Below are positions 9,184-20,894 of a DNA stretch of 64,000 bases, piece by piece; the stretch's first letter is position 1, and every line of letters begins with the position of its first letter. The notes below the pieces were generated by a model. It did not search any database and was not told where the DNA came from. It saw nothing but the letters and a program-made list of their open reading frames with translations. The stretch spans positions 6,479,563-6,543,562 of the forward strand of contig OZ004594.1 of assembly GCA_963924555.1 (NCBI GenBank). Reading direction: 5' to 3'. The translations under genes and the position numbers were made by a program. Source of the stretch: Crambe crambe. Its lineage: Eukaryota > Porifera > Demospongiae > Poecilosclerida > Crambeidae.

Positions 9184-11263
9184 AACCTCTACCAGATTCA
9201 AGTCCTCCAGGTCCATCTACTGCACAGCCTGAGCAGGCCAGCCCATGTGATGGAACCTGCTGTCAAAGTGATTTTGAATCCTTTCAACCTACTGATCCTA
9301 TAAGGTGTTGGGGAGCCTAGCAAAGAGTGGTAGGAATTTTATGGCTAGCTGGTTTAAGATATTTCCATGGCTTACTATTTGCACACGTAAAAAGGTGTCC
9401 TACTGTATATATTGTCGCTCAGCTGAAAAACATGGCTTGATAGTCTTTAGCAAAAGCAGCAATGTAGCTTTTAATCAGACTGGCTTTAGCAACTGGAAAA
9501 AAGCTAAGGAAAGATTTACTAGTCACGAGAGTAGTCTTGCTCACCAAGAAGCAAAGATGAAGTGGCAGTCTATTGGTAAGCCTTCCTTGCCTGAACAATT
9601 TAGTGCGGAGATCTCTCGCTTACAGAATAGCAGGCAAAAGGCTTTACTTAGTCAGCTTTCAGCATTGAAATTTCTATTACGTCAAGGGCTACACAAGGAA
9701 TCAGAAGGAAACTTAATTCAACTGTTGTCTACATTAGCTAGAGATATAAATCCAGACCTAAAGGACTGGCTTAAAGAAAACAAATATCTTTCACCTACTA
9801 TAGTTAATGAGCAAATAACATTGATGGGTCACTCACTGTTACGAGCTCTTCTGAAGAACATCAAGAGCATTACTCCATACTATTTCAGCATCATCGCTGA
9901 TGAAGCGACAGATGTAGCCCATATGGAACAGCTAAACATTTCAATTAGATAGGTTAATGATGAATATGACGTTAGTGAAGATCCATTAGGGCTATACTGT
10001 CTTCCTAATACCACTGCTGAAACCATTGTTACAGTTATCAAGGATCTCCTTATACGTTGTACGTTCCTCTGTCTCTGTGTAGGGGACAGGCGTACGATGG
10101 AGCTGCGAATATGCAGGGTAAGTGAAAGGGAGTTGCCACTCGAGTTAGAGATGAATGTCCTGCTGCAGTTCCTGTGCATTGCTTTGCGCATTCACTTAAT
10201 CTCTGCTTACAGGATTGTGGGAGAAAGATACCTCTTGTGAGAAATGCCATCGACATCACAAGAGAAATTGCTAAATTAATCAATTTTTCACCTAAGAGAT
10301 CCCACCTATTCAATGAGAAGTTGGCACAAGAAGAGCATGGAGTAAGCCTTAAACCGCTTTGTCCAACCAGGTGGACAGTTAGGACTGTAGCCATAGAAGC
10401 AATTCTTAAAGATTATTCAGTTTTGATGGATACCTTAGAAGAAGTGAGTGAAACAACTCGTGATGAGTATGGTTCTAAGGCTGCTGGTCTTTTGGCGAAT
10501 TTGGAAAAGTTTGACATCTTTTTGGGGCTCAAACTCTATTTGGTGTAGCAGAGGAAGTGTCAAAATTTCTTCAGACAGAAGATAAATATTTCAATTCAAA
10601 GTGCTCTTTCTTCAGTAAACATGGCTTCTGCTTTTTACTCAAGACAGAGAAAACCAGAAGCTTTTAAGAACTTTTATGATGAAGTAGTGAAGTCAGTGGA
10701 GAAAATAGGAATAGGTAAGTCTCAGCTGCCTAGAAGCAGAAGAGCTCCGTGTAGGCTAGATAGTGGAAGCAATCCCCATCAGTTCACGTCACCTTGTGAC
10801 TACTACTGTCAAATTTACTTTGAGGCTCATGATTTGCTTCAGCAAGAGCTATGTGACAGATTTGACCAATCTGAATTGCTACAACCCGTCTTTGCCATGG
10901 AATCGCTTCTGCTAAAAGCAGCTAACAGTGAAAACTATGATCAACATTTGGAAACGCTTAAATCTTCCTGTTTTGCAGCTGATTTTGACTTGCTATCCTG
11001 AAACGGCATCTTTCTTTCCTTGTTGACGTGATTAGTAATATGAAGCCAAGAGTGAAAAAAGTTACCTGCATGTCTACCATTTGTGATGGAATGAACAATA
11101 GTCCGAGTTACAAAGAGATGCTATCAGAAGTTCATAAATATTGCACCTTTTTCTAACCATACCAATAACATCTTCAACTGCTGAAAGAACATTTTCTGCC
11201 ATGAAACGGCTGTTGTCCTATCTGAGGTCTTCCATGACTGAGAAACGTTCGAACAATTGCTTA
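9184..11263 (+). pseudogene. hAT-family transposase relic (TTF/ZMYM-type)
   Basis: Coding resemblance begins right at the LTR edge. The frame from 9305 has a TTF-type zinc-finger region (YCIYCRSAEKHGL, GFSNWKKAKERFTSHESS), then the start of the RNase H-like core (FSIIADEATDVAHMEQL). A TAG at about 9951 replaces the usual Trp. The core continues in fragments: 10174-10548 (CFAHSLNLCLQDCG, LCPTRWTVRT) and 10621-11001. The C-terminal dimerisation motif (TSSTAERTFSAMKRLL) lies at about 11170-11215. The order matches hAT transposases that have DUF4371-like cores. No TIRs or 8-bp target duplication were found; both ends are cut by neighbouring elements. Confidence 0.8.
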
Positions 11264-11796
11264 CTACTAGTAGTAGTTGTAGAGGCTCGGCTTATCTAAG
11301 TGCTTTGGTACATATAAACTCAACAGAAAAATCTTCTAAAGAGTTTTAGCACTAAAGAATAGTTGCATGTCAAAAATGTTGCACATTGCCCTAGTATGTC
11401 AGGCAGGACACTCAATGTTAAGTTTGCTGATACTGTAGATCATGGTACATACGTAGATGCCCACTTGATGCTCAAAGCCTTGTATCAGGTAACAGAGACA
11501 CAAACTGATTGCCATAAGCTTTATTGTGCATGCACACACCGTTAGTAGTTCAAAGGTTATATATATACATGCATAAGTTGAGCAGTATGATGATTCAAAG
11601 TTAAACTACTGTGTAATTTATAGTACATGAAAAGTAAAATGATAATTAAGTACCTGCCATTGTACATCTGCTATGAATCCAACACTGTTAAACACGACAG
11701 AAGAAAGCAAAACATTGCTAAGGAGTTCTGTGTTTATAAAGATAGCAAAGTTAGATCATAATCTAAGAAATGACATTCCATATGGAAAATAAACAT

Positions 11797-11909
11797 AGTA
11801 CAGGAAATATGTGCAATATTTAGATGAATTGTGCCTTTTATGATAAAAGCATGAAACTTTGTGCACAGTCTGAGTATACCTTTTAAAACATTATTGGCTA
11901 TAGGGACAT
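11797..11909 (+). repeat. left TIR of the Academ-like transposon
   Basis: It pairs with 15522-15625. Shared blocks are the terminal 20 bases, ATAAAAGCATGAAACTTTGT, and CTATAGGGACAT. Confidence 0.8.
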
Positions 11910-12112
11910 TGCTAATTTGACCCACAATAAAAATGGCAGCGCAATTTTCAAAATGGCCGCCAGTGATTGGGTGACCATTTTAAAACAGACTCCATGACAG
12001 CACATATGTACAATCTTGTGGCCTAGACCTATTTTCACCTACATGAAGTACAAAATTGACACTTCAGTCATGTGATTCTGCCACATGGTACCAGCTGGAA
12101 TAGCGTGAACTA

Positions 12113-15100
12113 GTGGATACTATGTACCAGCTGGGTTTGAGTATCTCATACAATCGTGTGTTAGAGATTTCAACTGAGCTAGGCAACAAGATATGTCATC
12201 ACTACCATGTTACAAATGGTGTTTGTCCTCCTGAGCTTAAATGTGGCCTCTTCACAACTGCTGCTATTGATAACATAGATCACAATCCTAGCTCCACTTC
12301 TGCTCATGATGCATTCCATAGAACTGCACAGTCTTTGTTTCAGCATCCAAACAAAGACAACAGTGGAGTTCACCAGGTTTTTGTGACTCGCAGCGATACC
12401 GCTATCAAGGGTCCAATTGCATGCCTGCCCGAGTCCTATACCAGCATCCCTCCTGCTACTCTCATCAAACAAGATCCACCTGTACCACAGCTAACAGGCC
12501 CAAACAAAGCTGACTGTCAGATCATACCACAGGCAGTGGAAGAGGAATATAGGTTGGTTTTAACTTGGTTCACTTTTTGATGATTATTAGCTTTGTATTG
12601 CAGATGGCTGGAGCATTTGAAACAGGTTCTCGACATAGACATGGACATCTTGTCTGAGGATCAGATGATCTCATGGGCTGCTTATCATGCCAGTCAGCAA
12701 GTAGCACCGCCTGATGACAGTGAAGTGGCTCTCATTTCCATGTTACCCCTCTTCCATGACCAAGCTAAGTCAGTAGCCATGATCCGTCACTCCATGAACA
12801 TTGTGAAGACAGCAGTTGAAATCCTGAATCCTGGTCAGGTGCCAGTTCTTGCATGCGATCAGCCACTGTATTCGCTTACAAAGCAGATTCAGTGGACTTG
12901 GCCCGATAGTCATGGTGAAAAACAATTTGTGATCATGTTTGGTGGACTACATATTGAGATGGCAACTCTCAAGGTACTTGGAAATCTTTTGGAAGACAGT
13001 GGGTGGACAGGAGCACTCACTCAGGCTTGTGTTGCTGGACCTGGAACAGCAGATTCATTCTTGAAAGCAGTGCACGCGACACGTACCAGATGGGCCCATC
13101 AAGTCACAGCCAGTAGTCTTTATCTACTCCTGCAGAAGGCATATGCTAAGTACAGAGAAGAAGCTGAAGGTGAGGTGATGTCAATGGAAGAGTGGCGCAC
13201 AGATAGGGCTGCTGCATGTCCCCATTTCAAATTCTGGAACATTATTCTGCAGCTGGAACTGACTTTGATGATCTATGTGAGAGCCATACGAAAGGGAAAC
13301 TTTGAACTCTACATAGAGTCCTTGACAAAGATTGTTCCATGGTTCTTTGCTTTAGACCATACCCATTACTCCAGATTGGTGCCGGTTCACTTGCGTGATA
13401 TGGTTTCACTGAAGGAGTGTCATCCCAGTGTCTATGAAGAGTTTGTGAAGGGGAATTTCACTGTGAAGAAGTCAAAGCATGCATTTTCTGCGATTGCAAT
13501 TGACCATGCACATGAGCAGAACAATGCGTCAGTGAAAGGAGATGGTGGAGCTGTAGGCCTGACTGAAAATCCGTCTGCTCTACGACGTTGGATGGTGTCT
13601 GGTCCTGAGATGGCTCGTTTGATTGGAGAGTTTGAGAGTTCTATCATGGAGAAGCAGGACAGAGATTGCCGTCACCACGAGCAGAAAAGGCACACTCAAA
13701 TAGCTTTTGCACGAGATGTGAAAGCACTGAGCACAACAATGGAAGGTATGGGGAACCCATTCACCGAGGAAAGCAGTGATCTTCTTGTGTTGGAAAGCAG
13801 GAATATTGTAGATACAGCAGTGGCAGACACAGTACAGCAGATTGAGCAACTAGGGCTTAAATTGTATGAGGCATATGTGGATGAGAGACTGGTGAATCAG
13901 AGAATACCAATATATGATACGATCAAACGTAACAACCTGCATTTGTTCAGTCGGCCTCCAGTCAAGGAAAAATCAAGCAAACAGCAGCAGATTTCAAGTT
14001 TGAAGAACAACTGCTCTCAGGCTATACATTGCCTCTCAAGTTCGTGATGGTGACCTTGATCAGTTCTTTCAACATGAAAACCAGCCTTGCCTTCCATCAC
14101 TTTCACAGATGGGTGCTCTGAGAGGAGGAACAAAGTCAGACTTGCTTAAAAGACCTTACACCTGTGAATGTCCCCCATAGTCCCACTAGAGAAACTACTT
14201 GCATCATTCTTGATGGTGCTGTGATTGCCAACATGCTGCCACCTCGTACTGCTAAAACCTTCAAGGACTATGCAACTGATATTTTTTTGCCATATATCAC
14301 ATCACAGCTTCAGCACGTGGCCAGGCTAGACATAGTCTGGGATGTATATATATCTCACAGCTTGAAGGCTGGTGCTCGAGGCAAGAGGGGAAAGGGGGTG
14401 AGGAGATGCGTTGAGCCATCAAGTGCAGTTCCTGGAAATTGGTCTGCATTTCTCCGAATTGCTGACAACAAATCTGAGTTGTTCTATTTAGCTACAATGG
14501 CAGTCAGCATTGATACTAGCAAGCAGGTTATCTCCACACATCATGTCAATGTGATTTGTAAGAATCGGCAGCAAGATGTCTCATCTCTAGCTCCATGCAC
14601 CCATGAGGAGGCTGACACCCGCATGTTTCTCCATCTGGAAGATGCTGTGCGGGATGGACACAACAGAGTGTCAATACGCACAGTGGATACTGATGTTGTA
14701 GTTTTGGCAGTAGCATCAGCTCAGCGGCTTGACCTTGCTGAATTGTGGATTGCCTTTGGTGTTGGGAAGAATTTTCGGTTCTTTGCTGCACATGAAATAG
14801 CCAAGGTACTTGGTCCTGATAAATGCATTGCATTGCCAACGTTCCATGCCTTCACTGGATGTGACACGGTTTCATTTTTTGGAGGCAAAGGCAAGAAAAC
14901 TGCATGGGACACCTGGAAAGCATACAAAGAGGTGACGCCAGCATTCTGTGCCTTGGCAGCTAGACCAACTCCACAAACTGTCCAGGAATGGCTTGAGCGA
15001 TTCGTAATTTTGCTGTACGACCGTTCCAGTAGCCAGGAGTGTGTAAATGAGGCTAGGAAACAGCTCTTCACCCAGAAAGGGAGGGCAATTGAGAGCTTGC

Positions 15101-15377
15101 CACCTACGCAGGCTGCACTTACCCAGCACATCAAGAGGGCTGCTTACCAGGCTGGTTACTGCTGGGCCCAGATGGTAATCAAGGCCCCCGAACTTCCATC
15201 ACCAAATGAATGGGGGTGGAAAAAGAACACTGGACAACATTACCAGAAGCTCCACAAGTTTGTAGGGAGCTGATAAAATGTAGCTGCAAGAAGAGTTGCA
15301 GAGGTCGCTGCAAGTGCAAGAATGCTGCTCTATCATGCACATCACTCTGCTTTTGTGGTGGCAACTGCACTGACTAA
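12113..15377 (+). pseudogene. Academ-like transposase with XPG/FEN-like nuclease motifs
   Basis: The exon ending at 12552 (QLGLSISYNRVLEIS, GLFTTAAIDNIDHNPSSTSA) is joined through a 51-bp GT-AG intron to the exon starting at 12604 (WLEHLKQVL), in frame. The frame is then broken by small deletions near 14015, 14150 and 15230. In the third segment (frame from 14164) acidic motifs fall in the order known for FEN/XPG nucleases: ILDG, EEAD (residues 148-151), TVDTDVVVLAV (Asp175 and Asp177), and FTGCDT (Asp234) followed by GGKGKKTAW. A Cys-rich tail (KCSCKKSCRGRCKC...CFCGGNC) sits at about 15280-15377 in a shifted frame. The N-terminal third known from the second copy (around 42.3 kb) is absent here. 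Confidence 0.75.
12553..12603 (+). other. 51-bp intron in the transposase gene
   Basis: GTTGGTTTTA...TTTGTATTGCAG. Splicing joins GAATATAG to ATGGCTGG and restores EYRWLEHL in frame. The size is typical of compact-intron invertebrates. Confidence 0.75.
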
Positions 15378-15521
15378 ACTTTTCTTCACTTTCTAGCTTA
15401 TTTACCCTTGCACAGTTAGTTTATAATCATGTATAATAGTGCATTATTGCATTGACGATAACTATTGACGGCCATTTTGAAAAAAAAATGGTAGCCATTT
15501 TTTTCACAGGACATATCTGTG

Positions 15522-15625
15522 ATGTCCCTATAGCTAAAAATCCTCTTCATATAATGCTTTAGCACTGCACAAAGTTTCATGCTTTTATCGTGAAAAGCAC
15601 AATAGTTGCACATATTTCCTGTACT
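15522..15625 (-). repeat. right TIR of the Academ-like transposon
   Basis: Inverse partner of 11797-11909, ending CCTGTACT before the AACAT duplication. Confidence 0.8.
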
Positions 15626-15767
15626 AACATGTTTTGATCAGTTACAGTACTCGCTCCTAATTAGGTACTACTGGCTGTTAAGTGCATACTTTCTTATACA
15701 CACATGATTTGTTAATGGAATATGTTTCCAAATCAAGCTCACCTTAAGTACAAGTGCATGCCTAAAA

Positions 15768-16793
15768 CCAAGTGCTAAAAATAGCAGAAAGTTGTGTTCC
15801 TGAACCTCCACAGCAGAAGAATACTAGAAGAGCTACACTAGAGAGGAGAAATAACTATCATCAGATTCTGTATAAAGAGAATAACCTATACAAAGCAGTC
15901 AAGAGATTTGACTTGAACACCAAGACCATTCTTCATTGGGCCAAGGATGAGGATAAAAAAAAAAGGTGGCATTAGGTAAGCCTAACCACTTTCAGGTAGC
16001 TAGCTAGCACAGAGCTATGCGTACCAGGCCAGAGGCTAATTTTGTTGGCAGGCATGTGAAATTTGAAAAGAAAGGTGAGTATCCTGACATGGAAGAACAG
16101 GCACATAAGGAATTAGCGGAGAGGGATCAACTTGGTGGCTAAAGTCTAGAGCTAAAATCCACCAATCCTGAATCAAGTTTTAAGTTTTCTGATGGTTGGT
16201 TCACTGGCTTTAAAAAGCGTTACACAATTAACCTAAGACTACAGCTCAAAAAAATACAATAAATGAGTTTCACCAGGTGATTCGAAGTATTCAGCTTTCT
16301 GGTGACGGACAATAAGAAAGATTTCAAATTCATCAACTAGCAAGCAAACATGGATCAGGCACCATGTACAGCTTACCATCTTTGCTGATGGGATAAATTA
16401 TTTTCAGCAGGAGGATCAGTCTTAAAGAACAGCTACTACCTATACGACAAGAGAGTTATGGTCCATTTTCAAGAGAATGCATGGTGTGATGGTCCAGCCA
16501 TGGAAAAATTGCGATAACGAAACTCTTCTAGTATTGGATCTACACAAGGCCCAAAAATCAGATCACATCATATATGTCTTTAAAAAGTGTGTAATTATTA
16601 CTCCAGTATTTGTGCAAAGCATAATCCAGCCCCTAGATGTGTGTTACAGTGCTCCTTATTTAAAAAAGAAAGTTGAAGATGCCAGCATATGCAAAATCAC
16701 CTCGAAGAATATTTTCATGGGAAGTTTAACGCTGGATTACTCACTGGGTTAGTGATGCATAGGAAGAGCTATCTAAGAATCCATATAATTAGG
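15768..16793 (+). pseudogene. pogo-like transposase relic, copy 2
   Basis: This is the same gene as in copy 1. The N-terminal helix-turn-helix part (VPEPPQQKNTR, YKENNLYKAVKRFDLNTKT) lies at 15790-15960. The C-terminal part (LLVLDLHKAQKSDHIIYVFK, VQSIIQPLDVCYSAPYLKKK) lies at about 16525-16690, and WVSDA occurs at about 16743. Stops and shifts separate the blocks. The LLVLDLHKAQKSD block, which carries a catalytic Asp, is better preserved here than in copy 1. Confidence 0.55.
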
Positions 16794-16861
16794 GCAATGT
16801 GCAAAATCAGCAAGTGAGCAAGCAAGTATTCTTTAATTTAGTGCTTCAACTCTTTAGAAGA

Positions 16862-17051
16862 TTTTGTTGTTGAGTTTATATGTTACAAAGCACTTAGATA
16901 AGCCTAGAGCCTCTACAACTACTACTATAGCAATGTGCAGCATTTGATAGTGAGCAAGTGAGTAATTAAAGTAGCTGATAGGCTCCAGTGTTTGATATTG
17001 CTGTCAGAGACAAGAGTCATGTTAGTGGTGATTCCAACCAGAAAGTTCCAT
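16862..17051 (+). repeat. 190-bp direct repeat, left copy
   Basis: Starts TTTTGTTGTTGAGTTTATAT and ends GAAAGTTCCAT. Repeated nearly exactly at 17776-17966 on the other side of a MITE. The repeated DNA is part of the pogo-like right TIR. Confidence 0.75.
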
Positions 17052-17775
17052 CATAGACTATATAGGTTCCAACATGGACTGGAAATGCCTATTAAATTAA
17101 TATTAACAAGCACTTCCGGTCGTGTGATATCCATGTTGCGCCTATTGCGCTGCAGCTGTATCTCCATGAACAGGAAAGATCACTTTAGTGGTTAACCGTA
17201 CAAGCTTGTAAGTGGCTATGAAGAGGCTGAACTCTGCCAGGGAGACTATACTACAAGATGCCAAGACCTTGGGATTATTGTCATAGCAAAACTCGAGTTA
17301 AAGTGTGCTCTAGCAGTTAAAATTGCATATAAATACTTTGTGTAATTTTATCTCCTGAAGTAGTTCTATCATCCATAGTTAATGTGGTTGAGGACTTGAA
17401 GTACATGTTAGTAAATTGTTTTAAAAGATACATATCAACTTTCTACTACATTGTTACTAACTACTACACCTTTCTTTGTCAAATAGTATACCTGCTTTGC
17501 GTCATTTTCTAGGACCAAGTTTAACCAATCCAGCTCATACTGTAATATAAGCAGTTCATATAAAGTTTGCAGTGTTGCATGGTATTGTTTTTATCCATTT
17601 TGGGTACATATTTGGTTGTAGAAATTCACTAGACAGTTAATTAATTGATAGAAACAGCCGGCCAAGAATACAATATCCGGTAAGTAGCTATTACCATAAA
17701 TATACGGAACACCAAAACCGCAAGGCGGATGTAATTAATCATTTCCAGTCCATTCTGGAACCTCTATAGTCTATG
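17052..17775. mobile_element. MITE inside the pogo-like right TIR
   Basis: The ends CATAGACTATATAGGTTCC and GGAACCTCTATAGTCTATGG are inverse copies, continuing into TGGACTGGAAATG. It is bounded by the 190-bp direct repeats at 16862-17051 and 17776-17966. No coding sequence is recognisable inside. Confidence 0.65.
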
Positions 17776-17966
17776 GTTTTGTTGTTGAGTTTATATGTTA
17801 CAAAGCACTTAGATAAGCCTAGAGCCTCTACAACTACTACTATAGCAATGTATAGCATTTGATAGTGAGCAAGTGAGTAATTAAAGTAGCTGATAGGCTC
17901 CAGTGTTTGATATTGCTGTCAGAGACAAGAGTCATGTTAGTGGTGATTCCAACCAGAAAGTTCCAT
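17776..17966 (+). repeat. 190-bp direct repeat, right copy
   Basis: Near-identical to 16862-17051. After it the pogo-like right TIR continues to its end at 18143. Confidence 0.75.
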
Positions 17967-18143
17967 ACATAGAAAGCTGTAAATGCTTACCACAAGCACT
18001 TAGGTAAGCCAAGCAGCTTACAATCAACTTAGATAAGCCTAGCACCTCCATGATAAAAGGCTGTAGAAAATAATCTAGCTCATTAAAATTGGAGCATGCA
18101 CATTATGCACACACAGCACTACTAACTAGGGCATTTTGGAGTG

Positions 18144-19216
18144 TACAATTTCAATGAGTCACGAATGGCAGGGTCTCTCCAATGAATGGGATCCACACCG
18201 ATTTAGGTCCACACTGATTTATAAACATGATGTCCTCTAATGACACTTTCAAACTGGAATGTGAATTCCATGTCCAAATAAAGCACACTATTGCACATAC
18301 GTACCACAATACTCAGCTGCACTTTTGTTTATAAGCACACCTCACATTTAAGCACATATTTTCTTCCTGTTGAGATACAATAGCTAATTCTTTTTTCTGG
18401 TGTTATTGGTATGTTGGTTGTAACTAGCTAGGGTATACTTGTTCAGTATTAATGTGTTGGTGAGCAAAGTATTCTGTACCCAATGCCTAATCCTGCTAGC
18501 CAGGCTGCCTGAGTGAACAGCAGAAAGGTCTGGGGACATATAATACTTGGAATCTGAGCTAGGGACACGAGAAGCAACTAGAGCTGCTTCTTGTTCCCAA
18601 CAAGAGCACTCGCAGGGAGTGAAGTAGCTTAACTAAGTAGTTGTGCAGTTACTGAGATTAGGAGGAACTATGCAAGTAATCTTCTACAGAAAATAAATTA
18701 CTAGTTCAAATGCCATTTTCTTTGGCCACACCCATTATCAAAAAGTTATGTTCTTATAAAGATTGATGATGGCACTTACATTGAAAAAATGTAGACATAC
18801 GTAATAATATTGTCTAGCTCAGAGTTCTGTCCACATTAGTCAACAGCACTAGGCCATTTCAGCCACCAATATAAGCATGCAATTTTACTTTTTTGGCCAT
18901 CACCAAATCTAACTTAGTTACTTGCTCCTGTATGATTGAACTTTGACCCTGAGATCCATGGAACAGTGCATGCTCACATTGCTCCACATTATGTGACATG
19001 AAGTACTTTTTCTATTAGCATGGTTAGTGTGTGGGCTCACTTCACCACCCTATTATAAATACCTTATTTTCTCTGTATAGTGGCATATACGTGTACTTTA
19101 TATTGTCAGCAGCAAAGCTATCATATTGATTTTATCATTAGATTTGTTTTCCTGAATGTTTTTCTATCTTAGGTGAGTAAGCATACTCCCATACAAGAGA
19201 TACATCATGTACATAC
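18144..19216. other. no gene seen; downstream side of gene A
   Basis: About 1.1 kb of AT-rich DNA. I see no counterpart of exons 4-7 of gene B here and no repeat shared with the rest of the window, apart from the first 20 bases, which repeat the flank of pogo-like copy 1. Confidence 0.5.
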
Positions 19217-20639
19217 CTGATGGAATTTGAGCATTGTACACTATAAGTCGAGGTGATGGGACAGAGAATGCAGTTGTAGTTGATCCATTCAGAGAATACA
19301 TGTTTCTTTCACAAAAATTCTGTGGTGGACAAGTTATAGTCGTAGCATTTTGATCTCCAGTACAGTTGAGTGATGCATCATTGCTGTCCGTTATGATGAA
19401 TGAGTCCACACACTGCCTTGCTCTGTCATCCATGCTTATATTCACACTGAGGTCTGATAGTGGACGCTCACTTGATGGGTTGTTGACGTTGAAACTCCAA
19501 GTAGCATCTGTATAATAAGAAACAAATGATTACTATGTCACTCCTACTCTACATAAGGGGAAAAGCATTTCGTGAAGCGAAAAAAAGATGTAGGGATGAC
19601 CACTGCTCAAAAAAGTAAGGAAACAAGAAGGATGGAAATGGGATCAATCTTTGTTCTGTATATCCAGCCAACAATCCCTACATATACGTCGGGTAGCTTC
19701 AGATTAGAGTGCAGTCATATACATATATGTAGGGATTGTTGGCTGGATATACAGAACAAAGATTGATCCCATTTCCAAGGGTTACAGTACTCTGTTGTGT
19801 CTGTGTATATCTGTTACACCCACAACACTGCCAGTATAAGTGACCAAAAATGAATGTGTCTAATATACTTGGGACTGTCACATATGAACATATTACATTG
19901 GCTGCACTAACAGTCAGATTTCAACACTCACCCAAAAATTCTGCTTGTACAGACTGAATATCATCATCACTGTTTACAAAAGGAGCCTGACACCTCACAT
20001 TAATGGTTCCAATGGATGGAGTAACAATAACAGTAGCAGTGGTGACAATAACTTGTGCAGATGCATTGACAGATCCACTAAAAGAGTAGTTCATATTTGG
20101 AGAAACAGGATTTAAATCTGAATTAGTCAGTGACACTGTAAAAGTGTCTGATGGATTGCTCTCAGAGGTGATAGTCCAAACATGGGCAACACTGCTTACA
20201 GTACAGGTAAAGATTACTTGCTCGCCAGGACAAGAAAAATTCCTTTCATGTTGCACACGACTGGACCATTGGAGTTCAGCAGTCCTCACTAGTATTGGAA
20301 AACAAAAATACATAATAGAAAGTACAGTAATACTAATTTCTAATGAGATAACTAGCATAAATATCTAAGAGTCAACTAATAATAAGGACATGCTGAATGG
20401 CTTAAAAAAATTAATCCATTGTAAATGTATATCATGTTTGAAGGTGGATGCCTATTATAATTTTTGAGCTGTCATGTACAAATGACTAGGATGTTACGTA
20501 CATCTCTGATATCAACAATTAATGAACTGAATGTTCAGCATAGTAGCCTAGGAAAACTTAAAAAGTGCTATGGATACCTACCACTATGAAAAATTCCTAT
20601 CAAGAAAAGGACTCCGATCAAGGCAGTCATTTTCATCAT
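19217..20639 (-). pseudogene. gene A: partial copy of an Ig-like receptor gene (exons 1-3)
   Basis: Exon 1 (20582-20639) encodes a signal peptide (MMKMTALIGVLFLIGIFHS). Exon 2 (19932-20288, 357 bp) encodes an Ig-like domain with Cys in FSCPGEQVIFTCTV, Trp in HVWTI, Cys in VRCQAP, and several N-glycosylation sites. Exon 3 (19217-19508) encodes a Cys-containing segment (CVDSFIITD, CTGDQNA, TITCPPQNFC). Introns 1 and 2 are phase 1. Exon 3 is 292 bp here but 291 bp in gene B because of an extra T (CTACTTTGG against CTACTTGG), which puts it out of frame after exon 2. Exons 4-7 are missing, so no membrane anchor is encoded. It is most likely a truncated duplicate of gene B. Confidence 0.75.
19557..19778. 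mobile_element. hairpin MITE, partial, in intron 2 of gene A
   Basis: The left arm (19557 to about 19683) and right arm (about 19724-19777) are inverse copies through GATGGAAATGGGATCAATC and CCAACAATCCCTACATATA. The outer part of the right arm is missing. A complete copy lies at 36700-37014. Gene B lacks this insertion in the same intron. Confidence 0.75.
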
Positions 20640-20894
20640 CTGCAAAGAAATAAAAGTTCCATATGTAGTTAGAATAGTCATTAGTGCTTATTATTATGAT
20701 ATTGGCATAGCTGATTATATCAGGAGAATGGTAGGCTGACCTGGAACCTAATGATTTTATCAGAACTTAGCTCCTACAGACTTCACATAAATATCTACTA
20801 TGCACATTCTTAACATACAGGAGAATTACAGAAGGGCCATGAAGTGGTTGTCAACTATTCTGGTAGAATGTGATGTATCAATAATTATGGCCTA
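20640..20894. other. upstream region of gene A
   Basis: Immediately 5' of the gene A start codon. No promoter motif can be called with confidence. It is conserved in copy B at 54417-54665. Confidence 0.4.

Larger units (their letters stand above)
11797..15625 (+). mobile_element. Academ-like DNA transposon, complete ends
   Basis: The ends AGTACAGGAAATATGTGCAA and its inverse begin imperfect TIRs of about 110 bp. AACAT flanks both sides (11792-11796 and 15626-15630), a 5-bp duplication. If the terminus is taken as TAGTACAGG, the duplication is ACA. The uninterrupted site survives in pogo-like copy 1 near 1228-1233. The element encodes a protein with XPG/FEN-like nuclease motifs and a Cys-rich C-terminus. 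That combination, as I recall, is associated with the Academ superfamily; this label is inference. Short inverted segments near the ends (AAAATGGCCGCC and GACGGCCATTTT) continue the symmetry. Confidence 0.75.
11264..18143 (+). mobile_element. pogo/Tigger-like transposon, copy 2, left end missing
   Basis: From 11264 the DNA matches copy 1 from about 603 onward, so the first 300 bp of the left TIR are lost where it meets the hAT relic. The right end at 18143 is the same GGAGTG followed by TA as in copy 1. It carries two later insertions: the 3.8-kb transposon at 11797-15625 and a MITE at 17052-17775. The right flank shares ACAATTTCAATGAGTCA with copy 1, which suggests that flanking DNA was duplicated together with the element. 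Confidence 0.7.

Noticed and set aside
14546..15134. Long minus-strand frames opposite the Academ-like transposase
   Set aside because: They are shadows of the plus-strand coding region, with no domain and no supporting splice or motif signal.
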